This document shows positions 8,931 to 18,266 of a stretch of 64,000 nt of DNA, piece by piece. The DNA is taken from assembly GCA_016714445.1 (NCBI GenBank), contig JADJNF010000008.1:682001-746000 (forward strand), in the 5' to 3' direction. The notes under the pieces are model-generated. The model made no database searches and was not told where the DNA came from. It saw nothing but the letters and a program-made list of their open reading frames with translations. How positions within the stretch are numbered: the stretch's first letter is position 1; every line of letters begins with the position of its first letter. This stretch comes from Saprospiraceae bacterium (lineage in GTDB: Bacteria; Bacteroidota; Bacteroidia; Chitinophagales; Saprospiraceae). A program made the position numbers and the translations under genes.

Positions 8931-10169
8931 CTATGTCTCTGATATAAATTTCCTCAACAGATTGAGTGCATACACAGATGCTATTTCAATATTTTTTTCC
9001 CTGTCTTTACCTGCCTTGAGCAAATAGGTCACTTTGTGATGTCTGCTTCCGGCACAAATCCAAATGGTTCCTACTGGTTTTTCCAAAGTGCCTCCATCAG
9101 GTCCGGCAATACCGGAGACAGCAACAGCCATATCAACACCCAACACTTCGATAGCCCCATCCACCATTTCCATCACAGTAGCTTCGCTTACCGCTCCATG
9201 TTCAGCTAAAGTATCTTTGTCTACCTTAAGAATATTTATCTTTATATCATTGGAGTATGCTACTATGCCGCCCATAAAATAAGCAGACGAACCAGGTACG
9301 GAAACCAATTTACTGGCAATCAATCCGCCTGTGCAGCTTTCAGCAGTGCCAATTTTAAGTCCCTTTTCAATACTAAGGCTATAAATCTCTTTTTCCAGAG
9401 ATGTTTCTCCGTAGCCATAGACCACATCACTAATCCGGTCTGATATTAAATTGGTATAATGTGTTACCAATTGTTGGAGTTCAGATTCGTTTTGTCCGAT
9501 CCCACTGATTCTAAGTCTTACCTGTGCCAATGCCGGAAGATAAGCTATTTTTATGTTTGGAGGAAAGGAGGATACTATATCCGAGATCTTATTTTCTATG
9601 GTAGTTTCGCCTACGCCACATGTAAGGATAGTTTTGTGTAGGATGACGTTGGGGGACTCAGCTCTTAAAATGGGCATTACTTCCTCTTCCATGATAGACT
9701 TCATCTCGTATGGAACACCAGGCATGGAAATTATTCTTTTACCTTGGTGATAAAACAACATTCCCGGTGCCGTTCCCATGGAGTTTTTAAGGATATGAAC
9801 ACCTTGTGGCATCAGGCATTGGTCATTATGCGATGGAGACATTGGCCTCTCCATGCGGTCAAATATTCTTTTTATCCGGTCAAAGGTTTCCTGATGAAAA
9901 AACAACTCCACACCCAGAAAATCTGCTATGGCCTTTTTAGTTATATCATCCTTCGTTGGCCCCAGACCTCCGGTCATAAAAACAATATCTGATTCATTGA
10001 GCGCCTGTGACAATCCCAAAATAATTTCATTGTGCTGGTCACCAACTGAAAAAGTTTTTTTTAACTGAATCCCAATTTCAGATAGTTTTTGCCCCAAATA
10101 AGCGGAGTTGGTGTCAATAACCTGACCTATGAGAATTTCGTCTCCGACGGTGATGATGGCTGCCTGCAT
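8931..10169 (-). CDS. cinA: CinA family protein (nicotinamide-nucleotide amidase, competence/damage-inducible)
   Basis: The protein has 412 residues, the usual CinA length. The N-terminal MoCF-biosynthesis-like domain starts MQAAIITVGDEILIGQVIDT and includes FMTGGLGPTKDDITK, typical of the molybdopterin-binding fold. The C-terminal amidase domain begins near residue 255 with GLKIGTAESCTGGLIASKL and contains VAVSGIAGPDGG and KPVGTIW, matching PncC. The family deamidates nicotinamide mononucleotide to recycle NAD breakdown products; the N-terminal half acts on ADP-ribose-type nucleotides. It is the last gene of a likely minus-strand operon: the DUF2461 gene ends 12 bp upstream of its start. Assignment is firm; a role in competence is not implied here. 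Confidence 0.95.
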   Translation of the reverse strand: MQAAIITVGDEILIGQVIDTNSAYLGQKLSEIGIQLKKTFSVGDQHNEIILGLSQALNESDIVFMTGGLGPTKDDITKKAIADFLGVELFFHQETFDRIKRIFDRMERPMSPSHNDQCLMPQGVHILKNSMGTAPGMLFYHQGKRIISMPGVPYEMKSIMEEEVMPILRAESPNVILHKTILTCGVGETTIENKISDIVSSFPPNIKIAYLPALAQVRLRISGIGQNESELQQLVTHYTNLISDRISDVVYGYGETSLEKEIYSLSIEKGLKIGTAESCTGGLIASKLVSVPGSSAYFMGGIVAYSNDIKINILKVDKDTLAEHGAVSEATVMEMVDGAIEVLGVDMAVAVSGIAGPDGGTLEKPVGTIWICAGSRHHKVTYLLKAGKDREKNIEIASVYALNLLRKFISET

Positions 10170-10181
10170 AATAAGTTATGA

Positions 10182-10868
10182 TTATAAGCCTCCATCAGGA
10201 TCACTCATTAATCCTCTGTTTATAAATCCGATAAGCGGTTTCAAAATTGTAAAAGTATTGATGATGTGACCTACGAGTTTATCTGAAGTAAGCATTTCGT
10301 CAGGCAACGGTGTCGATGCTGTGAAGCTTTTCAGCTTTAAAAACTCAATGGCAGGGTCTTCTGCATTATATCCTTTCGGAGGTCTGGTTAGTTTCTGTCC
10401 ATCTTCTACATCCAGTGATCCAAAGGTTTTTTTATACAATGGATTATTGAGTATGTCGACGAGATCATGGTAAAAATAATGGATCTCTTTGCGTACTTTT
10501 GATAATAAAGGCGCTTCAGGCATCCAGAGCCCGCCACCAATGAACGATTGGCCTGGTTCAATATGAAGATAATACGCAGCCAGATTAAACTTTTTACCTC
10601 CGGGATGCAAAGCTATACCCAGATTGGTTTTATACGGTGATTTATCTGCTGAAAAACGAACATCTCTGTTGATTCTGAATATACAGTCTTTGGCAGTAAC
10701 CATGTCTAAAGATGGGTCTATATCTTTCATTTGTTCAAGTATTCTACCTGCCAATGAAATATAGTCTGATTTCATTTTGTCATATCTTTTCCTGTTTTGA
10801 TCAAACCAGGATTTGGAATTATTACTTTTAAGCTCTTTTAAAAATTCTATCGTAGTTGGTTGCACCAT
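10182..10868 (-). CDS. DUF2461 family protein
   Basis: This 228-residue protein matches DUF2461 over its whole length: FLKELKSNNSKSWFDQNRKRYD at the N-terminus, FRINRDVRFSADKSPYKTN in the middle, and YYLHIEPGQSFIGGGLW followed by LSKVRKEI. The family is widespread in bacteria and fungi and has no established biochemical role. There is no signal peptide, so it is probably cytoplasmic. It sits between a beta-barrel gene (36 bp upstream) and cinA (12 bp downstream), all on the minus strand, and is probably co-transcribed with them. The spacing shows linkage but does not reveal function. Confidence 0.9.
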   Translation of the reverse strand: MVQPTTIEFLKELKSNNSKSWFDQNRKRYDKMKSDYISLAGRILEQMKDIDPSLDMVTAKDCIFRINRDVRFSADKSPYKTNLGIALHPGGKKFNLAAYYLHIEPGQSFIGGGLWMPEAPLLSKVRKEIHYFYHDLVDILNNPLYKKTFGSLDVEDGQKLTRPPKGYNAEDPAIEFLKLKSFTASTPLPDEMLTSDKLVGHIINTFTILKPLIGFINRGLMSDPDGGL

Positions 10869-10904
10869 AATTTTTATGTGTGAATGGTCATTAATAATTA
10901 TACT

Positions 10905-11762
10905 CTAAAATCTAAAACCAAAAGAAATCTCGAAACCTATATTCCTGTCAAAATGATCACTGAATTTGAATCTACTGTTTTCTTCGTCAAATGTTTTCCT
11001 TAGAACATCCACTTTATTGTTGGTAATGTCAACCAAGCCATAATCATACTTCAAACCAATATAAAATCCCTTATTGATAAAATAAGACACACCACCAGTT
11101 AAACCAAAATCATATGTTTTATATAAATTACCATCCTTTTCTGTTCCCAGATAATTGTAATAGGCACCCGCATCTTTTGCCAATGTTACCACCTTACCAT
11201 CAACATAAACAGATGGTCCTGCTGAGTTGGTAGCAATACCTCCAGCTTCATCCTTATTGTAATTGTGGATCAATGATTGTTTAAAAAATAAACTATCCTT
11301 GTTTTGTTCAAAATATATGGTTCCATTTCCCCTGGGACCTATAAGAAATGAAGCATACACACCTGCACTAAATTCAAATTTTTTGGATGCCTGCCATTGA
11401 AAAGTAACCGGAAGGCTGATGTATGCATTTGATACTTTCATTTCAATGGTAGATTTGCCTTTTTCATAAAGAAATGCATTACCTATCGGAATTTTATAAA
11501 AAGATTCTCCATCATAACTATATTTTGATCCCACCTGCGTATACAACAGCTCTCCCTTTAATGAAAAATCATCCGCAAATTTATAGGCATAATTAACACC
11601 AAAATGAAAGCCATCAGAAATACTGTACTTTTCATTTACGCCTTCTTCTAACGGACCTGAAAAAGAAGTATAATTTAAACCTGCTCTGATTCCAAAACTT
11701 TGAGCAGAGATTCCTGAAATTACAAATGCAAATAAGACGATTACGACGATCTGTCTGATCAT
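10905..11762 (-). CDS. PorT-like outer-membrane beta-barrel protein
   Basis: The 285-residue protein has a signal peptide (MIRQIVVIVLFAFVISGISAQ) followed by SFGIRAGLNYTSFSG, the usual opening of Bacteroidota PorT-type eight-strand barrels. Alternating hydrophobic and aromatic beta-strands follow (FHFGVNYAYKFADDFSLKGE, FYIGLKYDYGLVDI), and the C-terminal strand IGFEISFGFRF ends in phenylalanine, as expected for insertion by the BAM complex. A role in T9SS assembly is known only for PorT itself and cannot be assumed here. The gene heads a likely operon with the DUF2461 gene and cinA. The divergent neighbour is trmB. Confidence 0.8.
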   Translation of the reverse strand: MIRQIVVIVLFAFVISGISAQSFGIRAGLNYTSFSGPLEEGVNEKYSISDGFHFGVNYAYKFADDFSLKGELLYTQVGSKYSYDGESFYKIPIGNAFLYEKGKSTIEMKVSNAYISLPVTFQWQASKKFEFSAGVYASFLIGPRGNGTIYFEQNKDSLFFKQSLIHNYNKDEAGGIATNSAGPSVYVDGKVVTLAKDAGAYYNYLGTEKDGNLYKTYDFGLTGGVSYFINKGFYIGLKYDYGLVDITNNKVDVLRKTFDEENSRFKFSDHFDRNIGFEISFGFRF

Positions 11763-11906
11763 ATGACTATAATTTTAATTTAAAATGAGTGCAAAGGTAA
11801 ACAATTAAACAACGATAAAACGCACCGCTTTATGTTTTCGCTTCTACAGAGAGTCTAAATATTTCGTTAAATATAAGTTCACGGTGGCATTTTCAAATGA
11901 AAATAT

Positions 11907-11914
11907 TAGTTTTG
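11907..11914 (+). promoter_or_regulatory. Bacteroidota -7 element of trmB
   Basis: TAGTTTTG matches TAnnTTTG and lies 21 bp before the ATG at 11936. It supports that start over the upstream in-frame ATG at 11897, which would precede the element. The -33 box is not evident. Confidence 0.5.
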
Positions 11915-11935
11915 CCGCCGGAAACCCCAAATAAT

Positions 11936-12628
11936 ATGAGTAAAAAAAATAAGCTTAAAAAATTTGCTGATCTTTTGATTTACCCAAATGTGTATGAAAA
12001 CTATGATCCTAAATATCCTCGCTTGCTTAAAAATAAAGATGAAGAAGTAGATTTGAAAGGAAAATGGGCTTCTGATCATTTTCACAATGCTCAACCCATT
12101 ATACTTGAGCTCGCTTGCGGAAGAGGAGAATATACTGAAGCTTTGGCAGAAGCTTATCCTGATTACAACTTTATAGGCGTAGATATAAAAGGTGCCAGAA
12201 TATGGCAGGGAGCCACCAGTGCTTTAGAAAAAGGACTTTCTAATGCCGGATTTCTTCGGACCAGAATCGAGCAAATTGCTTTGTTTTTTGATGCATGTGA
12301 GATTGATGGCATCTGGCTTACCTTTCCTGATCCTTTTCTTCGGGAAAGCAAAGAAAATAAACGTCTGACATCGACTCGTTTTCTAGATCTGTATAAAAAA
12401 ATTATTCGCCCGGGTGCTCTACTTCATTTAAAAACAGACGACTCTACTTTATATGAATTTACTCTGAACACACTATCCGAATATTCGGGCGCTAAGGTGA
12501 TTTACCATAACCATGATATATATTCCGCGCCATTGGCTTTTGATGAACTTTCATATAAAACTCATTATGAAAAAGAACACCTGGCTGATGGAAGAAAAAT
12601 AAAATACGTTCGCTTTACCATAAATTGA
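11936..12628 (+). CDS. trmB: tRNA (guanine-N7-)-methyltransferase TrmB
   Basis: TrmB methylates G46 in the tRNA variable loop using S-adenosylmethionine. The chosen start gives MSKKNKLKKFADLLIYPNVYE, the characteristic Bacteroidota N-terminus (230 residues); an in-frame ATG 13 codons upstream lies before the putative promoter element. The SAM site is PIILELACGRGEYTEALAEA with the acidic motif FIGVDIKGAR. The substrate-binding motif IWLTFPDPF is present, followed by KENKRLTSTRFLDLYKKI, as in the family. The gene is probably monocistronic or paired with the downstream prenyl synthase, which has its own promoter. Confidence 0.95.
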   Translation: MSKKNKLKKFADLLIYPNVYENYDPKYPRLLKNKDEEVDLKGKWASDHFHNAQPIILELACGRGEYTEALAEAYPDYNFIGVDIKGARIWQGATSALEKGLSNAGFLRTRIEQIALFFDACEIDGIWLTFPDPFLRESKENKRLTSTRFLDLYKKIIRPGALLHLKTDDSTLYEFTLNTLSEYSGAKVIYHNHDIYSAPLAFDELSYKTHYEKEHLADGRKIKYVRFTIN

Positions 12629-12658
12629 TTTTTAAAAAGTTTTTATTGCTTACTTTTG
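12625..12658 (+). promoter_or_regulatory. Promoter of the polyprenyl synthase gene
   Basis: TTG at 12625-12627 and TACTTTTG at 12651-12658 match the Bacteroidota -33/-7 pattern with a 23-bp spacer. The start codon is at 12699. The -33 half overlaps the trmB stop codon. Confidence 0.5.
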
Positions 12659-12698
12659 TTTAAGTACAGCTTAATGCCGCTAATTTTTATTTTAAAAC

Positions 12699-13679
12699 AT
12701 GGATTTTTTAAACAAATATCATTTGCTTTTTACTGATTTTCTACTGTCCAATCCAATGAACAGAGCTCCGGTAAATCTATATGAACCTGCTGATTATATT
12801 TTATCTTTGGGTGGAAAGCGTTTGCGTCCTGTATTTGTATTGATCGGTTGTAGTTTGTTTGATTCAAAACCCGAAAAAGCACTTAAAACAGCAATGGCGG
12901 TTGAAATTTTTCATAATTTTACTTTGCTGCATGATGATATAATGGACAATGCAGAAATAAGACGCGGAAAACCTTCCGTTCATGTCAAATATAATGCAAA
13001 TACAGCTATCCTGACAGGGGATGTCATGATGATTCAGGCTTACCAGTATTTATTGGATAACGAGGACCCGGTTTTAGTAAAATCACTCATGGATGTTTTT
13101 AATAAAATGGCTTTTGAAGTTTGTGAAGGTCAGCAATTGGATATGGATTTTGAATCAAGAGATGATGTAAGTATTGATGAGTATATTAAGATGATTACGC
13201 TTAAAACGTCCGTACTTTTAGCTGCTTCTATACAATTGGGGGCAGTTATTGGCGGTGCATCGACCACAGACCAAAATCATCTTTACGAATTTGCAAAAAA
13301 TTTTGGTATCGCTTTTCAGCTTCAGGATGATATTCTGGATACTTTTGGTGAAGCATCAGCCGTAGGTAAAAAAATCGGTGGGGACATCCTTCAAAATAAA
13401 AAAACATATCTTTATCTAAAGGCATTAGATCTTACTGACGCTGAAGAAAACACAAAACTGAAAAACTTCTTCTCAGAAAATGTCACAATAAATGATGAGG
13501 ATAAAATAAAGGAAGTAACTTCCATCTTTAGAAATGTAAATGTCGCTGAATATGCCAATCAGGTAATAGAAGCCTACAGAGACCTTGCACTTTCACACCT
13601 GATGGTTTGTAATATAAGTGAGCAAAGCAGAAATAAACTTTCTGGCTTGATAAATAACCTCATCTTCCGCAATTCGTAA
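12699..13679 (+). CDS. Polyprenyl (isoprenoid) diphosphate synthase
   Basis: The 326-residue protein belongs to the trans-isoprenyl diphosphate synthases, which condense isopentenyl diphosphate with an allylic primer. The substrate-binding GGKRLRP is at residues 38-44. The first aspartate-rich motif is DDIMD (79-83), followed by RRGKPSVH, and the second is LQDDILDTFG near residue 210, with GKKIGGDILQNKKTYL after it. Two residues before the first motif there is a leucine rather than a large aromatic, compatible with a longer chain product such as octaprenyl diphosphate for menaquinone, but product length cannot be settled from sequence alone. A dedicated promoter lies just upstream. Confidence 0.9.
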   Translation: MDFLNKYHLLFTDFLLSNPMNRAPVNLYEPADYILSLGGKRLRPVFVLIGCSLFDSKPEKALKTAMAVEIFHNFTLLHDDIMDNAEIRRGKPSVHVKYNANTAILTGDVMMIQAYQYLLDNEDPVLVKSLMDVFNKMAFEVCEGQQLDMDFESRDDVSIDEYIKMITLKTSVLLAASIQLGAVIGGASTTDQNHLYEFAKNFGIAFQLQDDILDTFGEASAVGKKIGGDILQNKKTYLYLKALDLTDAEENTKLKNFFSENVTINDEDKIKEVTSIFRNVNVAEYANQVIEAYRDLALSHLMVCNISEQSRNKLSGLINNLIFRNS

Positions 13680-13763
13680 TTATCCGAGACCTTTTTAAGT
13701 CATTGTTAATACAACCAGAGATTTTTTTTATTGAATGTCTACTAATATGTAAAAGTGATATTT

Positions 13764-13795
13764 TTTGATTGTCAGAAATTTTTTAGTTACTTTTG
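13764..13795 (+). promoter_or_regulatory. Promoter of the lipoprotein/M4 peptidase pair
   Basis: TTTG at 13764-13767 and TACTTTTG at 13788-13795, separated by 20 bp, closely match the Bacteroidota sigma consensus. The first start codon is 43 bp downstream. Confidence 0.65.
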
Positions 13796-13837
13796 TTTCG
13801 TATAGGTGTTTTGAAATGAAAAATAAATGAGTGAATT

Positions 13838-14272
13838 ATGTGGGTTAAAAATTTTGTGTTGATTTTTTTAGTTATCAGTATTATATCATGCAAGTCATCT
13901 AAGCAAATATTTGACCCAAATAAAACCAAAAAAGAGTTTCTGGTTTTTGGCGTAGGTGGAGGATTTACCGGAAAGGTTTTGAAATATTATATTACTAAAG
14001 ACGGAAGTGTCTATAGTCATGCAGGTGAAGAAATTAAAAAAATTGGGGTTAGTCCAAAAGGATTGACAAATCAGGTTTTTTCCAATTACATTTCCCTGGA
14101 AATGGATAAAATCATTCTTAACGAGCCGGGAAATAAATATTTTTTTATTGAGTCAAACTTAAATGATTCGTCAAATAAAATGACTTGGGGAAAAGAGCCA
14201 TTAAATAATCCCAACGTAGAAACGTATTTTGAAATACTTATGAATACTGTAAAAGTTATAAATAATAATTAA
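13838..14272 (+). CDS. Putative lipoprotein of unknown function
   Basis: The 144-residue protein has a short hydrophobic leader ending in the lipobox-like ISC at Cys18 (LVISIISCKSSK), so it is probably a lipoprotein. The mature part contains FLVFGVGGGFTGKVLKYYIT and KKIGVSPKGLTNQVF. It resembles small hypothetical lipoproteins of Bacteroidota, but I cannot place it in a named family. It lies 23 bp upstream of a T9SS M4 metallopeptidase and shares its promoter, which makes a role as a partner or inhibitor of that protease conceivable; nothing in the sequence tests this. Confidence 0.7.
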   Translation: MWVKNFVLIFLVISIISCKSSKQIFDPNKTKKEFLVFGVGGGFTGKVLKYYITKDGSVYSHAGEEIKKIGVSPKGLTNQVFSNYISLEMDKIILNEPGNKYFFIESNLNDSSNKMTWGKEPLNNPNVETYFEILMNTVKVINNN

Positions 14273-14295
14273 ACTCAACATTTTAATCTATACAT

Positions 14296-17200
14296 ATGCG
14301 ACAATCTTTATTATTCATTTTTTTGCTTTCAGTTTGTTCTGTCCAGGCACAATTTAAAAAATTAACTTTTGATCCAAATGTTAAAATCAATGCCGGAGAG
14401 AAAAATATACAGCTTGTAAAGCCACAGACAAATGCCCAACCCAAAATTCATAACACCATTGAATATGCTGCAATGGATTTGTCAGCCGTAGCTGCCTTAA
14501 AGTCCGGACTTACTCCCGGTATATTGAACGAAAATATGGTGCCTGCATATATCGAAGGTAGCGTAAAAAACAGTGGTAAAAAAGGAAGATCTGCAGAAAA
14601 TCTTGCTTGGGAATATCTTGAAAATGCAGCTCCACTGATGAAAATAAAAGAGCCAACCAGCGAGTTTACTTTCATATCTGCTCAAGATGATGAATTAGGA
14701 ATGACGCACGTTAAACTTCAACAGCAAGTGAAAGGAGTGCCGGTTTATGGTGCATATGTTATGATACATGGCCAAAATCAAAACTATGATTTTTTAAACG
14801 GAAGTTATTTTCCGACCATAGACTTGGACAAAACAACTCCATCCTTTGACATCCAAATGTCCAAAACCATTGTGAGAAACGAACTGGGCGAAAAACCTGA
14901 ATATACGGACAATATAAAGTTGCTTTTTGAAAATTATAATGATGATTCGAAACTTGTAGTTTATCATTATGAAAATAGCGTCTATCTGGCTTATCATGTT
15001 TCTTCTTATAAAAACATAGTCGAAAGGTGGGAATATTTTATCGATGCCAATACCGGAAAAGTACTTAATAAGTATCAGAGTATTTGTAAGTTCCACAATC
15101 ATACATCTTTAAAAGGTGAAAAATGCAATCATGCTGAAATTGAAATTGTAGACGGAAAAGCCACGGCCAATTCGTTAGATTTGTTCAATGTCAGCAGACT
15201 TATCAATACGTATCAGGTAGGAAATAAATTTTACATGATAGATGGATCAAGAGATATCTTTTCATCTACACCATCAAATCTTCCCGATGACCCTGAAGGA
15301 GTGATATGGACCATTGATGCTTTTAATACCTCACCACAAAAGGATGACTTTAACTATGGTCATGTAACATCTGCCAATAATATCTGGAATAATAAAACTG
15401 CCGTTTCCTCTCATTATAATGGAGGCAAAGCCTTTGAATATTTCAGAAATAGCCACAACAGAAAATCCATTAATGGGTACGGTGGAAACATCATATCTCT
15501 GATCAATGTCGCTGATGAAGATGGTGGTTCTATGGGCAATGCTTTTTGGAATGGGCAGGCTATGTTTTATGGAAATGGGGATAATGCATTCCAACCTCTC
15601 GCCAAAGGGTTGGATGTTGCCGGTCATGAGATGACTCATGGTGTGGTAGAGGGTACCGCCAATCTGGAATATCAGGGAGAATCAGGCGCATTAAATGAGT
15701 CTTTTGCAGATATTTTCGGGGTAATGATTGACAGGGATGATTGGAAAATCGGCGAAGATGTCGTGAAGACTTCTGCATTTCCTTCAGGCGCTCTTCGCAG
15801 CATGGAGGACCCACATAATGGTGCTTCCACAAATGATTTCAATAGTGGTTGGCAACCAAGACACTTTGATGAAAGATATAAAGGCAATGAAGACAATGGT
15901 GGAGTCCATATCAATAGTGGAATTCCCAACTTCGCATTTTTTAAGTTTGCAACAGCAGTTGGAAAAGACAAAGCTGAAAAAGTATACTATAGGGCGCTTT
16001 CGAACTATCTTACTAAGTCATCCAAGTTTGTAGATTGTCGTATCGCAGTCATTAAAGCAACAACCGATTTATACGGGACGACCGAAATAAATGCTGCAAA
16101 AAAGGCATTTGATGAAGTAGGAATCCTCGGAGAACAGGGTGGAAATTATGAAACTGATCTAGATGCCAATCCTGGTCAGGAGTTTGTTCTAACCACCAAT
16201 AGTAGCAATACGGGATTATTTATATACGATACGAATGGAAATAATCTGGGCACAATATCCGGTACAGGCGTACTATCCAAACCTAGTATCTCTGATGATG
16301 GTCGTGAGATCGTATTTGTTGGCAAAGATGACAAAATTCACTACATATTCATTGATTGGACAAAAAACCCGATAACTCCGCAAGAACAGATCATCGGTAG
16401 CTCCCCGATATGGAGAAATGCAATCATTTCAAAAGACGGACTAAAGATAGCCGCCCTTACAAAAGAAGAAATAAACGAAATAGAAGTATTTTATTTTGGT
16501 GGTTCAACTACCACCCAGAATGTGTTTGAATTATATAACCCAACTTATACAGAAGGTGTAACCACGGGTTATGTAAATTATGCCGATGCCATGGAATTTG
16601 ATGTGACTGGTGAATATATTATGTATGATGCAGAAAATGAAATAAACAGTACACAGGACGGCTCAATTACGTATTGGGATGTTAGTTTTATTAAAGTATG
16701 GAACAATGCTTCCAACACATTTTCTTTGGGAAAAGTAGAAAAGCTTTTCTCTTCACTTCCGCCTGATGTAAGTATTGGAAATCCGAGTTTTTCAAAAAAT
16801 AGCCCTTATATCATCGCATTGGATTACATAGATGAAAATGAAGACGTCAGTATTCTCGGCGCTAATGTAGAAACAGGCGAAGTAAAACTCATTTTTGAAA
16901 ACAATACACTTGGCTATCCTAATTATAGTAGTAAAGACAACAAAATAGTTTTTGATAACGAAGGCTCAACAGTGTATAATATTGGAATAGTCAACCTAAA
17001 ACCCAACAAGATCGAAGCTAATGGTGATCCAGTATTATTTACAGGCAGCAAACGTTGGGCTACCTGGTTTAGTAATGGATCACGAGTTCTTAGTGATGTG
17101 GAAGACGATTTATCAAAAAATGAAAGCTTATATGTATTGTCTAACCCAATGAATGATGTTTTGCAATTTACTTATAATGGTCATGATTTTAATGAAGCAG

Positions 17201-17370
17201 ATATAAAAATCACCGATGTCACTGGAAAAGTCGTTTTATATAAAATGAAATTCAACTTAAAGTACAATCAAGTGAATGAAATAAACATATCGAACTTAAT
17301 GTCAGGTATCTATTACTTATCTTTTGGAAATGAAAAAGACAACAAAACTATCAAGTTTATTAAGATGTAA
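14296..17370 (+). CDS. Secreted M4 (thermolysin-like) metallopeptidase with T9SS sorting domain
   Basis: The protein has 1024 residues. A signal peptide (MRQSLLFIFLLSVCSVQAQF) leads into an FTP/PepSY-type propeptide (about residues 90-255), the usual inhibitor and foldase of M4 enzymes. The catalytic domain carries the zinc motif HEMTH at about residue 444 (GLDVAGHEMTHGVVEGTANL), the downstream GALNESFADIFG with the third zinc-ligand glutamate, and the active-site HINSGIPNFAFF. A TolB-like beta-propeller region follows (about 640-930), and a T9SS sorting domain ends the protein (YVLSNPMNDVLQFTY, ITDVTGKVVLY, LMSGIYYLSFG). It probably degrades extracellular protein at or beyond the cell surface. 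The propeller insert before the sorting domain is larger than in typical bacillolysins. Confidence 0.93.
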   Translation: MRQSLLFIFLLSVCSVQAQFKKLTFDPNVKINAGEKNIQLVKPQTNAQPKIHNTIEYAAMDLSAVAALKSGLTPGILNENMVPAYIEGSVKNSGKKGRSAENLAWEYLENAAPLMKIKEPTSEFTFISAQDDELGMTHVKLQQQVKGVPVYGAYVMIHGQNQNYDFLNGSYFPTIDLDKTTPSFDIQMSKTIVRNELGEKPEYTDNIKLLFENYNDDSKLVVYHYENSVYLAYHVSSYKNIVERWEYFIDANTGKVLNKYQSICKFHNHTSLKGEKCNHAEIEIVDGKATANSLDLFNVSRLINTYQVGNKFYMIDGSRDIFSSTPSNLPDDPEGVIWTIDAFNTSPQKDDFNYGHVTSANNIWNNKTAVSSHYNGGKAFEYFRNSHNRKSINGYGGNIISLINVADEDGGSMGNAFWNGQAMFYGNGDNAFQPLAKGLDVAGHEMTHGVVEGTANLEYQGESGALNESFADIFGVMIDRDDWKIGEDVVKTSAFPSGALRSMEDPHNGASTNDFNSGWQPRHFDERYKGNEDNGGVHINSGIPNFAFFKFATAVGKDKAEKVYYRALSNYLTKSSKFVDCRIAVIKATTDLYGTTEINAAKKAFDEVGILGEQGGNYETDLDANPGQEFVLTTNSSNTGLFIYDTNGNNLGTISGTGVLSKPSISDDGREIVFVGKDDKIHYIFIDWTKNPITPQEQIIGSSPIWRNAIISKDGLKIAALTKEEINEIEVFYFGGSTTTQNVFELYNPTYTEGVTTGYVNYADAMEFDVTGEYIMYDAENEINSTQDGSITYWDVSFIKVWNNASNTFSLGKVEKLFSSLPPDVSIGNPSFSKNSPYIIALDYIDENEDVSILGANVETGEVKLIFENNTLGYPNYSSKDNKIVFDNEGSTVYNIGIVNLKPNKIEANGDPVLFTGSKRWATWFSNGSRVLSDVEDDLSKNESLYVLSNPMNDVLQFTYNGHDFNEADIKITDVTGKVVLYKMKFNLKYNQVNEINISNLMSGIYYLSFGNEKDNKTIKFIKM

Positions 17371-17380
17371 TGTCAAATAG

Positions 17381-17422
17381 AAGAACCTGACTAACTTATT
17401 TGAGTCAGTCAGGTTCTTTTTT
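17381..17422 (+). terminator. Rho-independent terminator of the M4 peptidase gene
   Basis: AAGAACCTGACT pairs perfectly with AGTCAGGTTCTT over 12 bp, followed by a T-run, 10 bp after the stop codon. Confidence 0.9.
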
Positions 17423-17580
17423 AATCAAATCATTCGTGATTTAACTTTTCTAACCACCATAGATCTTATTTATATGTACAACCATTTTTTACTCTAGAAA
17501 GAATTGAGTTGAACTAAAATAAATTTCCATACTTCCTAAAATAAATAAGTCAGGCAAAAAACTTACTTTTTTACATCATA

Positions 17581-18204
17581 TTATTCATAAAAATCAACTA
17601 TCCCTGAATCCACATCGTACATTCCACCTACAATTTTAATCGCTCCTGACTCTTCAAGGTCTCTTATGATGACGCTTTCTCTACGAATGCGCTCAATAGT
17701 AAGTTGTACATTCAGACTAGCTACTTTTTCTACAAATTCAGCATTTTTGCTGTTTCTGTTTTCTGAAGTAGATTTCTCCCCATACACAGCTGGTTGTATT
17801 TTATTGAGTAGTGTGGTGAGATTGCCCATTTCTATATGATCACAAGCTCCTTTGACCGCTCCGCATTTCGAATGTCCGAGTACCACAATAATTCGTGATC
17901 CCACCACTTTTGTTGCAAACTCCATACTTCCGAGGATATCTTCGTTGAGGATATTTCCGGCAATTCTTACGCTGAATATATCTCCCAATCCCTGATCAAA
18001 TACCAATTCTGCAGATGTACGACTATCAATGCAACTCAGAACAATGGCAAACGGCCACTGACCTTCACGGGTGTCATTGACCTGCTCAAGTAGATTTCTG
18101 TTTATTTTAAGGTTATTAATAAACCGGTTATTGCCTTCCTTCAAAAACTGAAGTGCTTTGTCAGGTGTCACTGTTGCCTGGCTTTCTGCTGTGTGTGCTT
18201 TCAT
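17581..18204 (-). CDS. Beta-class carbonic anhydrase (module 1)
   Basis: The 207-residue enzyme catalyses reversible CO2 hydration to bicarbonate. The zinc and catalytic residues are visible: Cys58, Asp60 and Arg62 in SCIDSRTSAE, and His111 and Cys114 in GHSKCGAVKGAC. There is no signal peptide, so it is probably cytoplasmic. It lies 62 bp downstream of a SulP transporter gene on the same strand and is almost certainly co-transcribed with it. Known SulP-carbonic anhydrase pairs link bicarbonate transport to CO2 interconversion, and this pair fits that. It differs clearly from the second carbonic anhydrase at 22615..23259, so the two are not recent duplicates. Confidence 0.93.
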   Translation of the reverse strand: MKAHTAESQATVTPDKALQFLKEGNNRFINNLKINRNLLEQVNDTREGQWPFAIVLSCIDSRTSAELVFDQGLGDIFSVRIAGNILNEDILGSMEFATKVVGSRIIVVLGHSKCGAVKGACDHIEMGNLTTLLNKIQPAVYGEKSTSENRNSKNAEFVEKVASLNVQLTIERIRRESVIIRDLEESGAIKIVGGMYDVDSGIVDFYE

Positions 18205-18266
18205 TATATTTTTACTTTATTTTAATATTAAATAATTTTTTGATCTTCAATCATTCCTTGGCGCAT

